Shown: positions 26,031 through 35,319, counted from the stretch's first letter. The stretch: 64,000 nt of DNA from JBHHUI01 sp965248775 (GCA_965248775.1 OZ252150.1:3286001-3350000); one strand, 5' to 3'. Translations and numbers: made by a program. Notes: generated from the letters alone by a model not told the origin.

Positions 26031-26957
26031 ATGTTACCGGAGCATTTAAGTCGTGGCGACACAATTGGACTGATCACAGTCTCTGCTCCTGAACCGGCGG
26101 AGAACCCTACAAATCTGGAAGCTGGCATAGCACGTTTGCAGGCATTGGGGTTTGAGCTAAAGTTCGGAAAGTACACCCTGGCCAACAATCACGGCCATCT
26201 TGCAAATAAACCCCAGCTACTTGCACAGGATCTCAATGATATGTTTAGGGATCCTAGCGTTGCGGGGATCCTCTGCACTGGAGGAGGCACTAATGCTAAC
26301 CGCATCCTGCCTTTCCTAGACTATGCATTAATTCGCGAAAATCCAAAGATTCTGGTGGGCATGAGTAATCCGACCGTTATTTTTAACGCAATCACTGCAA
26401 AGACTGGTCTTGTTACCTTTCATGGTCCGGCCCTTGTGTGGAATTGGGGTGGCCAAATGCCTGAATATACAGAAAAGTCGTTTGTCGAGACTACAATGGG
26501 TGACGAAATCATCGGCCAGCTCCCCAAGAGTGGCGCATGGAAATTCATCAAATCGGGCAAGGCGGAGGGCAGGCTAATCGGCGGCAATTTATGGTCGATT
26601 CAAAGCCTTCTGGGGACCCCTTACGAACCTTCGTGGACGGGTGTGATTTTCTTTTGGGAAGATATCGCTAAAGAACCCAAGAGGATCGATGCGATGCTGA
26701 CCCATTTCAAACTTGCCAGAGTTTTCGAGAAGATATCTGGCATGGTTATTGGTGAACTGGTTGGGTGTTCCTCTAATGGGGCGTCACTAGACGTTCGCGA
26801 TATTGTGTTGGAGTTAACCAATGAATACAGCTTCCCGATCCTGTCGGGAGTACGCTTTGGTCACACTGATGAAAAACTCACTTTGCCGATAGGGGCAACC
26901 GCATCGATAGATAGCGATAACGTATTATTTGCCGTGGAGCAAGTCGTTGTGCAATAG
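26031..26957 (+). CDS. S66-family peptidase (LD-carboxypeptidase/MccF-like)
   Basis: The start ATG 26031 is preceded by GGAGGAAATC. The 308-residue product has ILCTGGGTNANRILPFLDY, the nucleophile Ser in VGMSNPTVIFNAI, the catalytic Glu in VIFFWEDIAKEPKRID, and the catalytic His in SGVRFGHTDEKLTLPIGA. All are S66 hallmarks. Two family branches exist: LD-carboxypeptidases for peptidoglycan recycling, and MccF enzymes that cleave aminoacyl-nucleotide antibiotics for self-immunity. There is no signal peptide. The neighbouring nucleotide-type enzymes and aminoacyl-activating enzyme favour an MccF-like role (inference). Confidence 0.85.
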   Translation: MLPEHLSRGDTIGLITVSAPEPAENPTNLEAGIARLQALGFELKFGKYTLANNHGHLANKPQLLAQDLNDMFRDPSVAGILCTGGGTNANRILPFLDYALIRENPKILVGMSNPTVIFNAITAKTGLVTFHGPALVWNWGGQMPEYTEKSFVETTMGDEIIGQLPKSGAWKFIKSGKAEGRLIGGNLWSIQSLLGTPYEPSWTGVIFFWEDIAKEPKRIDAMLTHFKLARVFEKISGMVIGELVGCSSNGASLDVRDIVLELTNEYSFPILSGVRFGHTDEKLTLPIGATASIDSDNVLFAVEQVVVQ

Positions 26958-27066
26958 AGACTATCAATACTCGGTTCTTAGATAAGAAGAGTCTGTACTT
27001 GGTTGCGACGAACGTTTCTGGCACGTGGAGGGAGGACTTGCCGATTCTTAGCGAGGAAGGTATCGA

Positions 27067-27450
27067 GTGAATATTAAAGGCATCATTATTCAGGAAAGCC
27101 TTAAGAGCAGCATGCTACCTGTGCAGCTTAAGATGAGAGTGACAGAGGAGTATGGTCATGATCTCGCTGGCACTGGAAAGATCAAAATCCTGGTAGTGCA
27201 TATTTCGCGAGAAGAACTGCCTGGCGTTCTTCTTGAGCTCTCTGGCTCGATGCTGCCGGAGAAATTTTACGCCCATTTCGTCGCTGGGGAAACGATATAC
27301 GTAGTTTTTCCATCCACCGTTTGTCTCGTCCATAAAGGTGACATCAAAAGCGTAGCGAGATGTCGACAAATTGGGGCTCTGTTCGCGATCCCCGATGAGC
27401 AGATGGTGTTCGAAGCGATGTTTGAGGTCGATCACCCAGATGCCAGTTAA
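27067..27450 (+). CDS. Conserved-looking hypothetical protein in the cluster
   Basis: The 127-residue product has no recognised family. It has alternating beta-like strands (KIKILVVHISREELPGVLLEL, EKFYAHFVAGETIYVVFPSTVCLV) and no membrane segment. GTG start; a GGAAGG sequence lies upstream. It overlaps the SDR gene by 11 nt, so translation is probably coupled. Its place in the operon suggests a pathway-specific function such as a small cyclase-like or binding protein, but nothing in the sequence proves it. Confidence 0.55.
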   Translation: MNIKGIIIQESLKSSMLPVQLKMRVTEEYGHDLAGTGKIKILVVHISREELPGVLLELSGSMLPEKFYAHFVAGETIYVVFPSTVCLVHKGDIKSVARCRQIGALFAIPDEQMVFEAMFEVDHPDAS

Positions 27451-27748
27451 TGATAAGTCTGTTCTCGTGTTCGGTGGCACTGGAAGTATCGGCGGGGCAG
27501 TAATTAACTCTTTGCTTGAGCGCCAAATTGGGCTATTGACTGCAACTTATCGATCAGGCCGACCTCAAACACCTGAGACCGTTAGATGGGTGAAATTCCA
27601 AGTTGGGTCAACTCAAATCGAAGAGTTTACGAAATGGGTCGAAGAGAATATGGCTAGGCTGGACGCAGTAGTATTTTCTATTGGTGCCCCTTCTAGCAAG
27701 CGTTTCGTTGTCCATACACCTGAGGAAGAATGGAGATCACTTTTTTAT

Positions 27749-29275
27749 GGTAGTGTTTAAAAGAGTGTGTAAACGGCGTTTCTGGCAGGATGCGAATAAA
27801 CACACTTTGAAACAAACAGGCGCTGGTTGTCCAGCAATCGCTGAGCGCAGGGGCTGTCAAGGGGTTCAGAGCAAATCGAGCTGAATTGGAGTAGCGCCCT
27901 TGACAGCCACAAACCAGCGATTAGGCTAGGACAACGCCTGTTTGTTGGCATTTAGAATTCAAACCTCCCCTCAAAGCGGATAGCAAGCTGGTTCAGGATT
28001 TTGGCCCAATCGCGCATGGGCGTGGTCCATTTGGCACTGGCATTTTGACTGACCAGGAAAAGCAATTTACGGACCGCCTTTTCGGAGGGCAAAGCGCCCT
28101 TGGTCTTGGTGACTTTGCGCAGTTGGCGATTGTAAGCTTCGATGGCATTGGTGGTGTACATCAAGCGCCGGATCTCGCGCGGGAAATCGAAGAAAGCACT
28201 TAGCTCGGCCCAGTTGGCCCGCCAGGACTTGACGGCCATAGCATAGCTCTCGCTCCAGTTCTGCTCGAGCTCGTCCAGGGCAGCGGCAGCGCGTTCGAGC
28301 GTGCTGGCTTGGTAGACTTTACGCAGGTCGCGGGTGAAGTCTTTGCGGTCGGTCCAGGTGACATATTTCAGGCTATGCCGGATTTGATGCACAATACAAC
28401 GCTGGACGATGGTTTGCGGGAAAAGCGCCTCAATGGATTCTGAAAAGCCGTTGAGACCATCCACTGCGGCGATGAGGATATCCTGCACGCCGCGCGTTTG
28501 CAAGTCAGAGAGTACCGAAAGCCAGAAATTGGCGCTTTCGCCCGTGGAATTCCCGACCCAGTGCCCGAGCACGTCCTTGTGGCCGTCCATGTCCACCCCC
28601 AGCACCACATAGACCGGGACGCTGGCAACCTGATTGTCACGCCGCAGCTTGATGAATAGGGCATCCAGATACAAGAGTGGATAGACTGCGGCCAGCGGTC
28701 GGTTCTGCCAGGCTTCGACTTCCGGCCAGATCTTATCGGTGACCTTGCTGACCAGGCTTTCGGAAACATGGACCCCATACAGGTCACGCATGGTGGCTTC
28801 GATATCGCGCGTGGAGGTGCCCTTGGCATACAGGTACACGATCTTTTCTTCCAGCTCGTTGCTCAGCGTGCGATTGCGCTCCAGGATCTCGGGCTGGAAA
28901 GTAGCGTTGCGGTCGCGCGGTACGTTCACCACCGTCTCGCCGCCCGAAGTCTTTAGCTTACGCTTGCGGCTCCCGTTGCGGCTGTTGCCTGAGTTGTGCC
29001 CTTGCGCTTGATAGCGCTCGTAGCCTAAGTGCTCGCTCAACTCGGCTTCCATCAGCTTCTCTAGTGTCTGCCCGAACAGCCTAGCGAAGATGCCATCTTT
29101 GCCGAAAAAGTCATCGACACTTTCGGCGCTCAGCAGTTCGGCCTGTAGTTGTTCGACTGCCGGCCCATGTTTCGATAGGATTTCCTGTGTACGTGCTTTT
29201 TGTGTTGGCATGTTGTCTCCTTGCTATTTCTAGCTGCAAGAGACTTGCCATTTACACACTTTCATCCACATACCC
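27749..29275 (-). mobile_element. IS256-family element
   Basis: The terminal repeats contain AGTGTGTAAACGGC (left) and AGTGTGTAAATGGC (right, inverted). Full ends are about 27749 (GGTAGTG) and 29275 (ACCC). The flanks are T-rich, TTTTTTAT versus TTTTTATT, the likely 8-bp target duplication altered by one base. It lies inside the SDR gene. Confidence 0.85.
27952..29211 (-). CDS. IS256-family transposase
   Basis: The 419-residue MULE-type DDE transposase has LEKLMEAELSEHLGYERY near the N-terminus, NGSRKRKLKTSGGETVVNVPRDRNATFQPEI, YLDALFIKLR with the first Asp, IAAVDGLNGFSESIEALFP (second Asp region), and REIRRLMYTTNAIEAYNRQLRKVTK with the C-terminal Glu signature. It is of full length and appears functional. 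Confidence 0.95.
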   Translation of the reverse strand: MPTQKARTQEILSKHGPAVEQLQAELLSAESVDDFFGKDGIFARLFGQTLEKLMEAELSEHLGYERYQAQGHNSGNSRNGSRKRKLKTSGGETVVNVPRDRNATFQPEILERNRTLSNELEEKIVYLYAKGTSTRDIEATMRDLYGVHVSESLVSKVTDKIWPEVEAWQNRPLAAVYPLLYLDALFIKLRRDNQVASVPVYVVLGVDMDGHKDVLGHWVGNSTGESANFWLSVLSDLQTRGVQDILIAAVDGLNGFSESIEALFPQTIVQRCIVHQIRHSLKYVTWTDRKDFTRDLRKVYQASTLERAAAALDELEQNWSESYAMAVKSWRANWAELSAFFDFPREIRRLMYTTNAIEAYNRQLRKVTKTKGALPSEKAVRKLLFLVSQNASAKWTTPMRDWAKILNQLAIRFEGRFEF

Positions 29276-29767
29276 TTTTTATTGATAACTGCCTGAGCTT
29301 TGTACTTGCCTACCAAGCCGTGAAGGACATGGTACGACGAAGTCAAGGGCGTGTAGTGGCTTTGAGCTCAAATACCACTAATGTGCTTGGTCCTACTAAT
29401 GGGGCTTACACGGCATCAAAGGTAGCTCTTGAATCCGTCGTCGTAACTCTGGCGAAGGAAGAGGCCTCATACGGCGTTCGGATAAATGCACTTGCACCCT
29501 CGCTAGTCGAATCCCCATTGGCAGATTATGTTCTAAAGCTTAAGGGAGTGCGTGATCGGAAGGATTACATAAGTTCACTTCCCTGGGGACGCATGATTAG
29601 TAGAGAGAGTATCGCTGATGTCGCTACCTCAATTGTATTAGATGACTCATGGGATTACGTGACGGGTCAGGTAATTCGTTTCGCTTCAGGCGCGCATTAA
29701 TGCTGCGCGAAACGCCACACACTTGGCTATTCTTATTAGGAATGCCCGTGTGTTTGAAGGAAGTGCG

Positions 29768-30160
29768 ATGAACAGTCACCAAGAACTGAAATTCGATGAC
29801 CGTGGACTTATCCCAACTGTAGTACAGGATGTTAATACGCTGAAAGTACTTATGGTCGCGTGGATGAATAAAGAGTCGCTCCGACCTACCCAAGAACACG
29901 GTGAAGTTGTGTTTTTCAGTCGAAGCCGTCAAGCATTATGGCATAAGGGACTGGGATCGGGCGAGGTGCTGAGGGTGCGTGAGATCTATGCGGACTGTGA
30001 TGAAGACACACTACTCATACTTGCAGATCCCAGGGGACCAGTTTGTCATACAGGTGAAGAGTCCTGCTTTTTTCTATGTTTGGATGATAGACTGACGGAA
30101 TATCATATACAGCTTGCAAGTGAATCAGATATTTTTCGCGGCTCACTATCTCGCTCGTAG
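29768..30160 (+). CDS. Phosphoribosyl-AMP cyclohydrolase paralog (HisI-like)
   Basis: ATG 29768 is preferred to the upstream 29723 because GAAGGAAG lies just before it and the HisI N-terminus fits. The 130-residue product has LKVLMVAWMNKESL, FFSRSRQALWHKG, the metal-binding YADCDEDTLLI (DCDxD) and GPVCHTGEESCFF (both zinc Cys). The family motif KGETSG is changed to KGLGSGE. HisI opens the purine ring of phosphoribosyl-AMP. With the HisG-like gene 18 kb upstream it could supply a ring-opened adenine nucleotide to the cluster. There is no HisE domain. Confidence 0.87.
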   Translation: MNSHQELKFDDRGLIPTVVQDVNTLKVLMVAWMNKESLRPTQEHGEVVFFSRSRQALWHKGLGSGEVLRVREIYADCDEDTLLILADPRGPVCHTGEESCFFLCLDDRLTEYHIQLASESDIFRGSLSRS

Positions 30161-30574
30161 TGCCAATTGTGTATTCCAGTGAAAACAATCACTGATTCCG
30201 GTTGATCGCAGTCACCCGAAATGAGCGATCGGATACGATCGGGACGGGTGATCGAAATATCCCAGATTACGCACCAATACCTGTTGTAGGAACTTCTCCT
30301 CACACCGCCACATTATCAGTGAGACTGGTTGTTATCGAACTCATAGGAGCGTGTTTGAAACACCCCATATTAGCCTCAGAAAATTAACATTTGATAGCGG
30401 TCATCAGCTTGTATAATCCAGTCTCTAAAATCCAAAACTGTCCACAAACCGCCCATTTCCCCCCATATCAGCCCACACACGCCCCCGCCCGCAAGCTGGT
30501 AAGGATGGGGAGGGGGGAGGGATAAAGGATGGTTTGTGGACTGGTTGATTGGTGTGCTATGCTGATGGGGAGGT
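30161..30574. other. Gene-free segment before integrase, with inverted repeat
   Basis: No convincing gene. It marks the end of the biosynthetic cluster. A 10-bp inverted repeat TCCACAAACC (30441-30450) and GGTTTGTGGA (30531-30540) brackets a C-rich then G-rich stretch immediately upstream of the recombinase gene. This would suit an attachment-site arm region or a regulatory structure. Confidence 0.4.
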
Positions 30575-30849
30575 ATGCAAGAGCCGTTTGACCAGTTGAC
30601 GATTGCTGAATTGACAGCGGATATAGACGCTCAGAGCCTCACGTTCACCAAAGCCCTCCAACTGTATAAGACGATTTACCTGCCAAGCCGGAATTTGGCA
30701 GAAAGCACGCGGCACGAATACCTCTCAGACCTTCGCAACCTAATAACCATTGGTGCTAGTTGAAAAAGTCATGAGCATCGCTCAGACTATGGGTTATCGA
30801 CGAATAACCATAGGGGAGCGAGCTCATGACTACCGAAGATATTATCACC

Positions 30850-30876
30850 CTTGTCGCGCCCGCCAGGGTCGTGATA
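30850..30876 (+). repeat. 27-nt insertion, TTGTCGCGC...GTCGTGAT type
   Basis: Same unit as in IS630 copy 1 (23441) and in the element at 41492. It adds LVAPARVVI-like residues in frame near the transposase N-terminus. Confidence 0.75.
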
Positions 30877-31017
30877 ACGATTTTCTGCGAAGTGGATGAC
30901 AGCCTGCCGGAGATAATCAAGCATTCACAGGCCAAACTGTACCCCAGTGAACTGGTCACCATTGGTATCCTGTTTGCGCTCAAGGGTGGCCATTTTCGGG
31001 CATTCTATCGGTGGCTG

Positions 31018-31041
31018 CCTAGTCCAGTCGACTAGACTGGG
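31018..31041 (+). repeat. 24-nt insertion, covarying variant
   Basis: The unit reads CCTAGTC-CAGTC-GACTAG then ACTGGG. Relative to the copies at 15481, 31358 and 36552 both arms of one stem change together (CTCGTC/GACGAG to CTAGTC/GACTAG). It places TAG in frame, ending the first transposase segment at 31035. Confidence 0.85.
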
Positions 31042-31310
31042 AAGCGTGATTATGACGCGCTCTTCGCCGGCTTGCCAGAGCGGACGCGCTTGCAGCGCTT
31101 GCTCAAGGCGCATCAGGACTGGTGCGATTTGCTACTCGCCGAACCCAGTCTGTTCACGGTTATTGACACCTACCCGATCGAACTACTCTTTCCCATTCGG
31201 GAAGGCCGCAGCCAACACCAAATCGGCAAGAAAGGCCGCGACAAAGGGCGCTGGCGTGTCGGCGTGAAGCTGTGCTGGTTGCTGGACGACCATGGCCGCG
31301 TCGCACAGTG

Positions 31311-31570
31311 CCGCACTTGTCGCGTGCGACCCAGTACCAAACGAACTGGGTTGGTACCTCGTCCAGTCGACGAGACTGGGTACCGACGCAGTGCATTCGG
31401 CACTGTGCAGCATCGTGATGCACACCACGTCCAGTCTGTCCGCACAGTCCAGTAAAGGGACTGCACTGGGTGACTGGGTACTGACACAGTGCGTTTCACC
31501 CCGTCCAGCCGCCGGGGCTGGGCGATGCAGTCCGCACGTGACTGTGCAGCACTGGGCTGCATCGGTATCA
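31311..31570 (+). repeat. Nest of stacked short palindromic insertions
   Basis: About 260 nt separate the codons for GRVAQ and WDWNTLN. Two units can be delimited: 31329-31355 (27 nt, near-identical to the outer unit at 23716) and 31358-31381 (24 nt, same unit as at 15481). Further ACCCAGT/ACTGGG, CAGTGCCG/CGGCACTG and CCCCGTCCAGCC/CGGGGCTGGG pairs fill the rest. The order of insertion cannot be fully resolved by eye. Confidence 0.7.
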
Positions 31571-34162
31571 ACTGGGACTGGAACACGCTCAACACGCATG
31601 ACAAGCATTTCCATCACGTGGCAGCAGCCTTTGTCGACCAGACGATTGCCTTCGCTGATTTCGGTTTTCGGTCTGCAGACGGCCATCCGGCCAACATGAA
31701 ACTATGTCCCAAGGGCACCTGGAATGAGCGTATGTACGTCGAGACGGCGTTGTCCATGGTCACCATCGTGTGCGACTTGAAACGCTTGCGCCATCGCGTG
31801 ACACAATACATCTCTGCTCGCCTAGCTTATGTGGCGGCGATGTTCAATATCTTGCTGGACCTGGCCCGTCAACTTGATCCCGATCCATATGCCAACCCGT
31901 ATAAGATGTCAATCGCTCAGTTCTCACTCTGAACTAGCACCATTGGTTAATAGACTTCTTCGAACAACGAAATATATCAAAGCCTGCATTGGTCAGCCTC
32001 GCTGGCCTGCAGGCGTATGTTGCCAACTTAGAAGCTAAAGGGCTTTCTGGTTCATCCCGTCGGCGACGTGTGTGGTCAATCAAGTCATTTTTCGGTTACC
32101 TGGCCGAAAGCGGCTACATTGCTAATGACCCATCGAAGAAGCTCGCCCCACCGCACCGAGATACTCCAGAACCCAGATTCCTCACATATCAGGAATATCG
32201 CGCTCTGCAAGAGGCGTGTTCTGAGAATGTCCGTGACAAGGCGATTATTGAACTGTTGTTGCAAACAGGGATTACGTTATCCGAGATTGTGCGGCTTACA
32301 ATCCGTGACATAGAACTACCCACCTATATCAACAGAGACCCAGCTAATACGGGGACGATGTATATCAAGGGGAGAGGGAAGAGAGAACGAATACTGCCGC
32401 TGAACTACAGGGCGTGCAGGGCGCTCAAAGAGTGGCTGCCAGTACGCCCGGGAATCGCTGAATCCGCATTATTTGTGACTCAACTTCCTACCCCAATGGG
32501 GGAGAAGACCTTTCGTCGTATTGTCGGTAAATATTTGGAGCGGGCTGGTTTGGGGAATGCGACTGTGAGAACGCTGAGGCATAGTTTTGCGACGCACCAT
32601 GTTGCAAAAGGAACAGACTTGGGCGTTGTCCAAGAGGCTCTAGGCCATAGCAATCTTAAACAAACATATATTTATGCCTCAACTGCAAAACGGGTGATGG
32701 AACGCAGTTTCCAAGAGCATGCGCTTTAAGGTGGATCACTCAAATAGATTGTTGAAAGAGCATCGGCCGCCTGCCTAATCCTGTTCCAGATAACGGCGAG
32801 GAAGCGAGAACGAAAGTACCTGTGATAATATACAAACAAATTTTTTTCATCTTCGCCAATTCGCAATCCGACTTGAATGATAGGTCGGCATCATTGTTTG
32901 TCTACAAGAGGGTTGCACCTATTGCCTCTAGCAAGAATTATCAGATATCCTTCCCAAATCCTTGCGATAGGCCACTTCAATAATTTCACTTTTTTTTAAG
33001 CTCTAGAACGATTTCAGAACATCATGCCTTACTTTGAGCAACATTATAACTCTGTACGATTTCCAATTGATGAAGAAAAGTCGCACGGATTGCGTAGGGC
33101 TCAACTAGGGGCCATTCATGCCATAGCCTCCCATTTTACTCTCCGCAATGAACCAGCATTATTAGTATTGCCGACGGGATCTGGAAAGACAGCGGTATTG
33201 ATCCTGAGCGCATTCCTTGAACGTGCGAATCGTGTTTTGGTTGTCGCACCTAGTCGGCTCGTCCGCACTCAGATTAGAGATGAGTTTGGCAACCTCAGAG
33301 TTCCAAAGTCAATTGGTGCCCTTCCTAAAGAAATAGCCGATCCAAAAGTCAAAGAAATAAAAAAAGAATCACAACCGTTGAGGAGCGGAATGAGCTAGAA
33401 GACTATGATGTAGTTGTTGGTATCCCTAATAGTATTAGTCCAGCGTATGAGGGAATTCCCGAACCTCCTCCTGATCTCTTCGACTTACTTCTTATTGATG
33501 AGGCACACCATAGCCCTGCAGTAACTTGGAATCAGATTTTGTCTTCATTTCCAAGTGCGAAAAGAATTCTCTTTACAGCAACACCATTTCGTCATGACAA
33601 ACAGGAAATTGAAGGTCGTTTTATTTATACATATCAGGTGAGAGATGCATATAGAGACCAAATTTTTGGCGAAATAGAATTTGTGCCTGTTAGTTTGAAA
33701 AGTGATTTGCCGGAAGATGTATGCATCTGTCAAGAGGCAGAACGCGTTTTTCTTGAAGATAGGCAGAATGAGTTCGAGCATTTCCTCATGGTTCGGACAG
33801 ACACAATGAAGCGGGCGAGCGAACTCGAGAAAGTATATAAGAAGAATACAGAGCTCAATCTACGTATTATTCATAGCAGACTAACTTACCGAACCATAAA
33901 GACTGTGATAAATAAGCTCAAAGGCCGTGAACTAGACGGAATTATTTGCGTAAATATGCTTGGTGAAGGGTTCGATTTCCCAAATATGAAAATCGCAGCC
34001 ATTCACTCACCACACAAATCATTAGAGGTGACTCTGCAATTTATCGGTAGATTCGCCCGAACGGGCGACGAGAATATTGGAGTTGCGAAATTCATAGCAA
34101 TAACCTCCGAAATAGAAATTGAGAGCACAAAGCTCTTCGAAGAAGGAGCGGTTTGGCAAGAT

Positions 34163-34981
34163 GGTAGTGGTTACATGTTGACTGATGAGTCTGGAAAAAG
34201 TAAGTTGTTGGCCTGCCAAACAGAGGAGCGCCAAAATGATCCAGAGTGTCATCACGCATGAGTGTTCAAAGTGCAGGAGCCTCAACATTGTCAAGAATGG
34301 TACAGACTATAAAGGCGGTCAGAAGTTTCATTGTCTCGATTGCGCCGCTTATGGAATGTTGGAACCGCAAAGCCGTTCTTATCCTGAGTTCATCAGAGAA
34401 TTTGTCCTACGCACCTATCGAGAGCGAGCCAGTATGCGCGGCATTGAGCGCATCTTTGGCATCGCGCGGCAGACATTAGCACGCTGGATTCTGGAGAAGG
34501 CCGGCGCTATGCCGAACCTGGCTGACACTTTAGAAACCGTAAAAACGGATGATGTGCTGGAATTGGATGAATTATGGTCATTTGTACGCACAAAAAACGA
34601 TAAACGTTGGATATGGGTCGCGCTGTGTCGGCGCACGCGCCAAGTGGTGGCCTATTTTATTGGCGACCGCAGTGAAAAAAGTTGTCGCGCGTTATGGAAA
34701 TCCATCCCAGCATCCTACAAAGCGTGTTGCTCCTTCAGCGACTTCTGGCACGCTTACCAGAAGGTTTTACCAAACGACACTCACCAAAGTGTCGGCAAAG
34801 AAAGCGGCCAGACATCTCACGTGGAACGCTGGAACAACACCTTGCGCCAGAGACTGGCTCGCTTCGTGCGCAAAACTCTTTCTTTCTCCAAGTCCGACGT
34901 TTACCATGAAGCTGTACTCAAGTTGTATCTCCATTACTACAATACAGCGTGGTCCCCATCAGTTACCATGTAACCACTACC
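34163..34981 (+). mobile_element. IS1-family element copy C
   Basis: 819 bp with the same ends as copies B and D. The flanks (GGCAAGAT and CCGGATCAAG) show no target duplication, so the insertion was probably followed by an adjacent deletion or recombination that removed part of the helicase gene. Confidence 0.93.
34236..34973 (+). CDS. IS1-family transposase (copy C)
   Basis: Same protein as in copies B and D over its whole length: zinc ribbon, HTH, DDE core and the InsB-like C-terminus. The ATG is preceded by GAGGAG. Intact. Confidence 0.93.
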   Translation: MIQSVITHECSKCRSLNIVKNGTDYKGGQKFHCLDCAAYGMLEPQSRSYPEFIREFVLRTYRERASMRGIERIFGIARQTLARWILEKAGAMPNLADTLETVKTDDVLELDELWSFVRTKNDKRWIWVALCRRTRQVVAYFIGDRSEKSCRALWKSIPASYKACCSFSDFWHAYQKVLPNDTHQSVGKESGQTSHVERWNNTLRQRLARFVRKTLSFSKSDVYHEAVLKLYLHYYNTAWSPSVTM

Positions 34982-35319
34982 CCGGATCAAGTGCACAAAA
35001 CGCAATCGAAAGCACCGATGGTCAGCTTTACCACCGTGGTCATGTATTTGGAAAGGCACAAGAAGACGGGAAGGACGTAACCCTCGGATACAGTAGTGCT
35101 TCGAAGATTTGGAGTAATAAGTATTCATCAATTCCCGAGTTTATAAGTTGGTGCCGCGGTTTAGCTGCCAAATTAAATTCCAATGACGTTGTCAATACTT
35201 CTACTGGACTTGATTATCTACAGACTGGCACTGAGGTTTCGCAAATTCCTGCTGGCATAATAGAAGTGGTTTGTTGACTCAAGGAAAAACCGGGTGTATA
35301 CAGGTGGTGGAGGTGGAGC

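Larger units (their letters stand above)
27440..29700 (+). pseudogene. SDR-family oxidoreductase, interrupted by IS256
   Basis: Joining 27440-27740 to 29276-29700 gives 241 residues: the NAD(P)-binding FGGTGSIGGAV (TGxxxGxG variant), DAVVFSIGAPS, Ser in VALSSNTTN, catalytic YTASK (Tyr-x-x-x-Lys), RINALAPSLVESPLADYV and WDYVTGQVIRF at the C-terminus. It resembles FabG-like keto-reductases. SDRs next to HisG paralogs occur in pentostatin and coformycin clusters, where they reduce the diazepinone keto group, so a similar reduction is a reasonable hypothesis. The gene is inactive while the IS is present. Confidence 0.82.
30826..31932 (+). pseudogene. DDE transposase shattered by palindromic insertions
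   Basis: The underlying protein reads MTTEDIITL, VITIFCEVDDSLPEIIKH, LVTIGILFALKGGHFRAFYRWL, DYDALFAGLPERTRLQRLL, FTVIDTYPIELLFPIREGR (Asp), WRVGVKLCWLLDDHGRVAQ, then WDWNTLNTHDKHFHHVAAA, IAFADFGFRSADG (Asp) and CPKGTWNERMYVETALSMV (Glu). It is an IS982/IS5-like DDE enzyme. A 27-nt insertion at 30850 keeps the frame, a 24-nt one at 31018 inserts an in-frame TAG, and 31311-31570 is a multi-unit nest between RVAQ and WDWNT. Confidence 0.75.
30746..31947 (+). mobile_element. IS5/IS982-like element in recombinase 1
   Basis: The ends ACCATTGGTGCTAGTT and AACTAGCACCATTGGT (one mismatch when inverted) are flanked by TAATA duplications (30741-30745, 31948-31952). About 260 bp of the element is a nest of short palindromic insertions. 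Confidence 0.88.
30575..32729 (+). pseudogene. Tyrosine recombinase 1, interrupted by an IS
   Basis: Joining 30575-30745 to 31953-32729 gives a 315-residue XerC/D-like protein with RNLIDFFEQRN restored across the junction. The N-terminal SAM-like domain is followed by the catalytic domain: Lys in IKGRGKRERILPL, Arg in RTLRHSFATH, His in LGHSNLKQT and Tyr in YIYASTAK. The first catalytic Arg is replaced (TGITLSEIVRL instead of TGLRxSE), and the HxxR His is Arg, so even the uninterrupted enzyme may be weak or inactive. The start is preceded by GGGGAGG. Confidence 0.85.

Noticed and set aside
11231..30160. HisG and HisI as a normal histidine operon
   Set aside because: No hisA, B, C, D, F, H or Z gene is present between them, and radical SAM, SDR and peptidase genes fill the space.
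22787..31570. Short palindromic repeats considered as a CRISPR array
   Set aside because: Units are scattered singly inside different genes, are not regularly spaced, and have no unique spacers or cas genes nearby.
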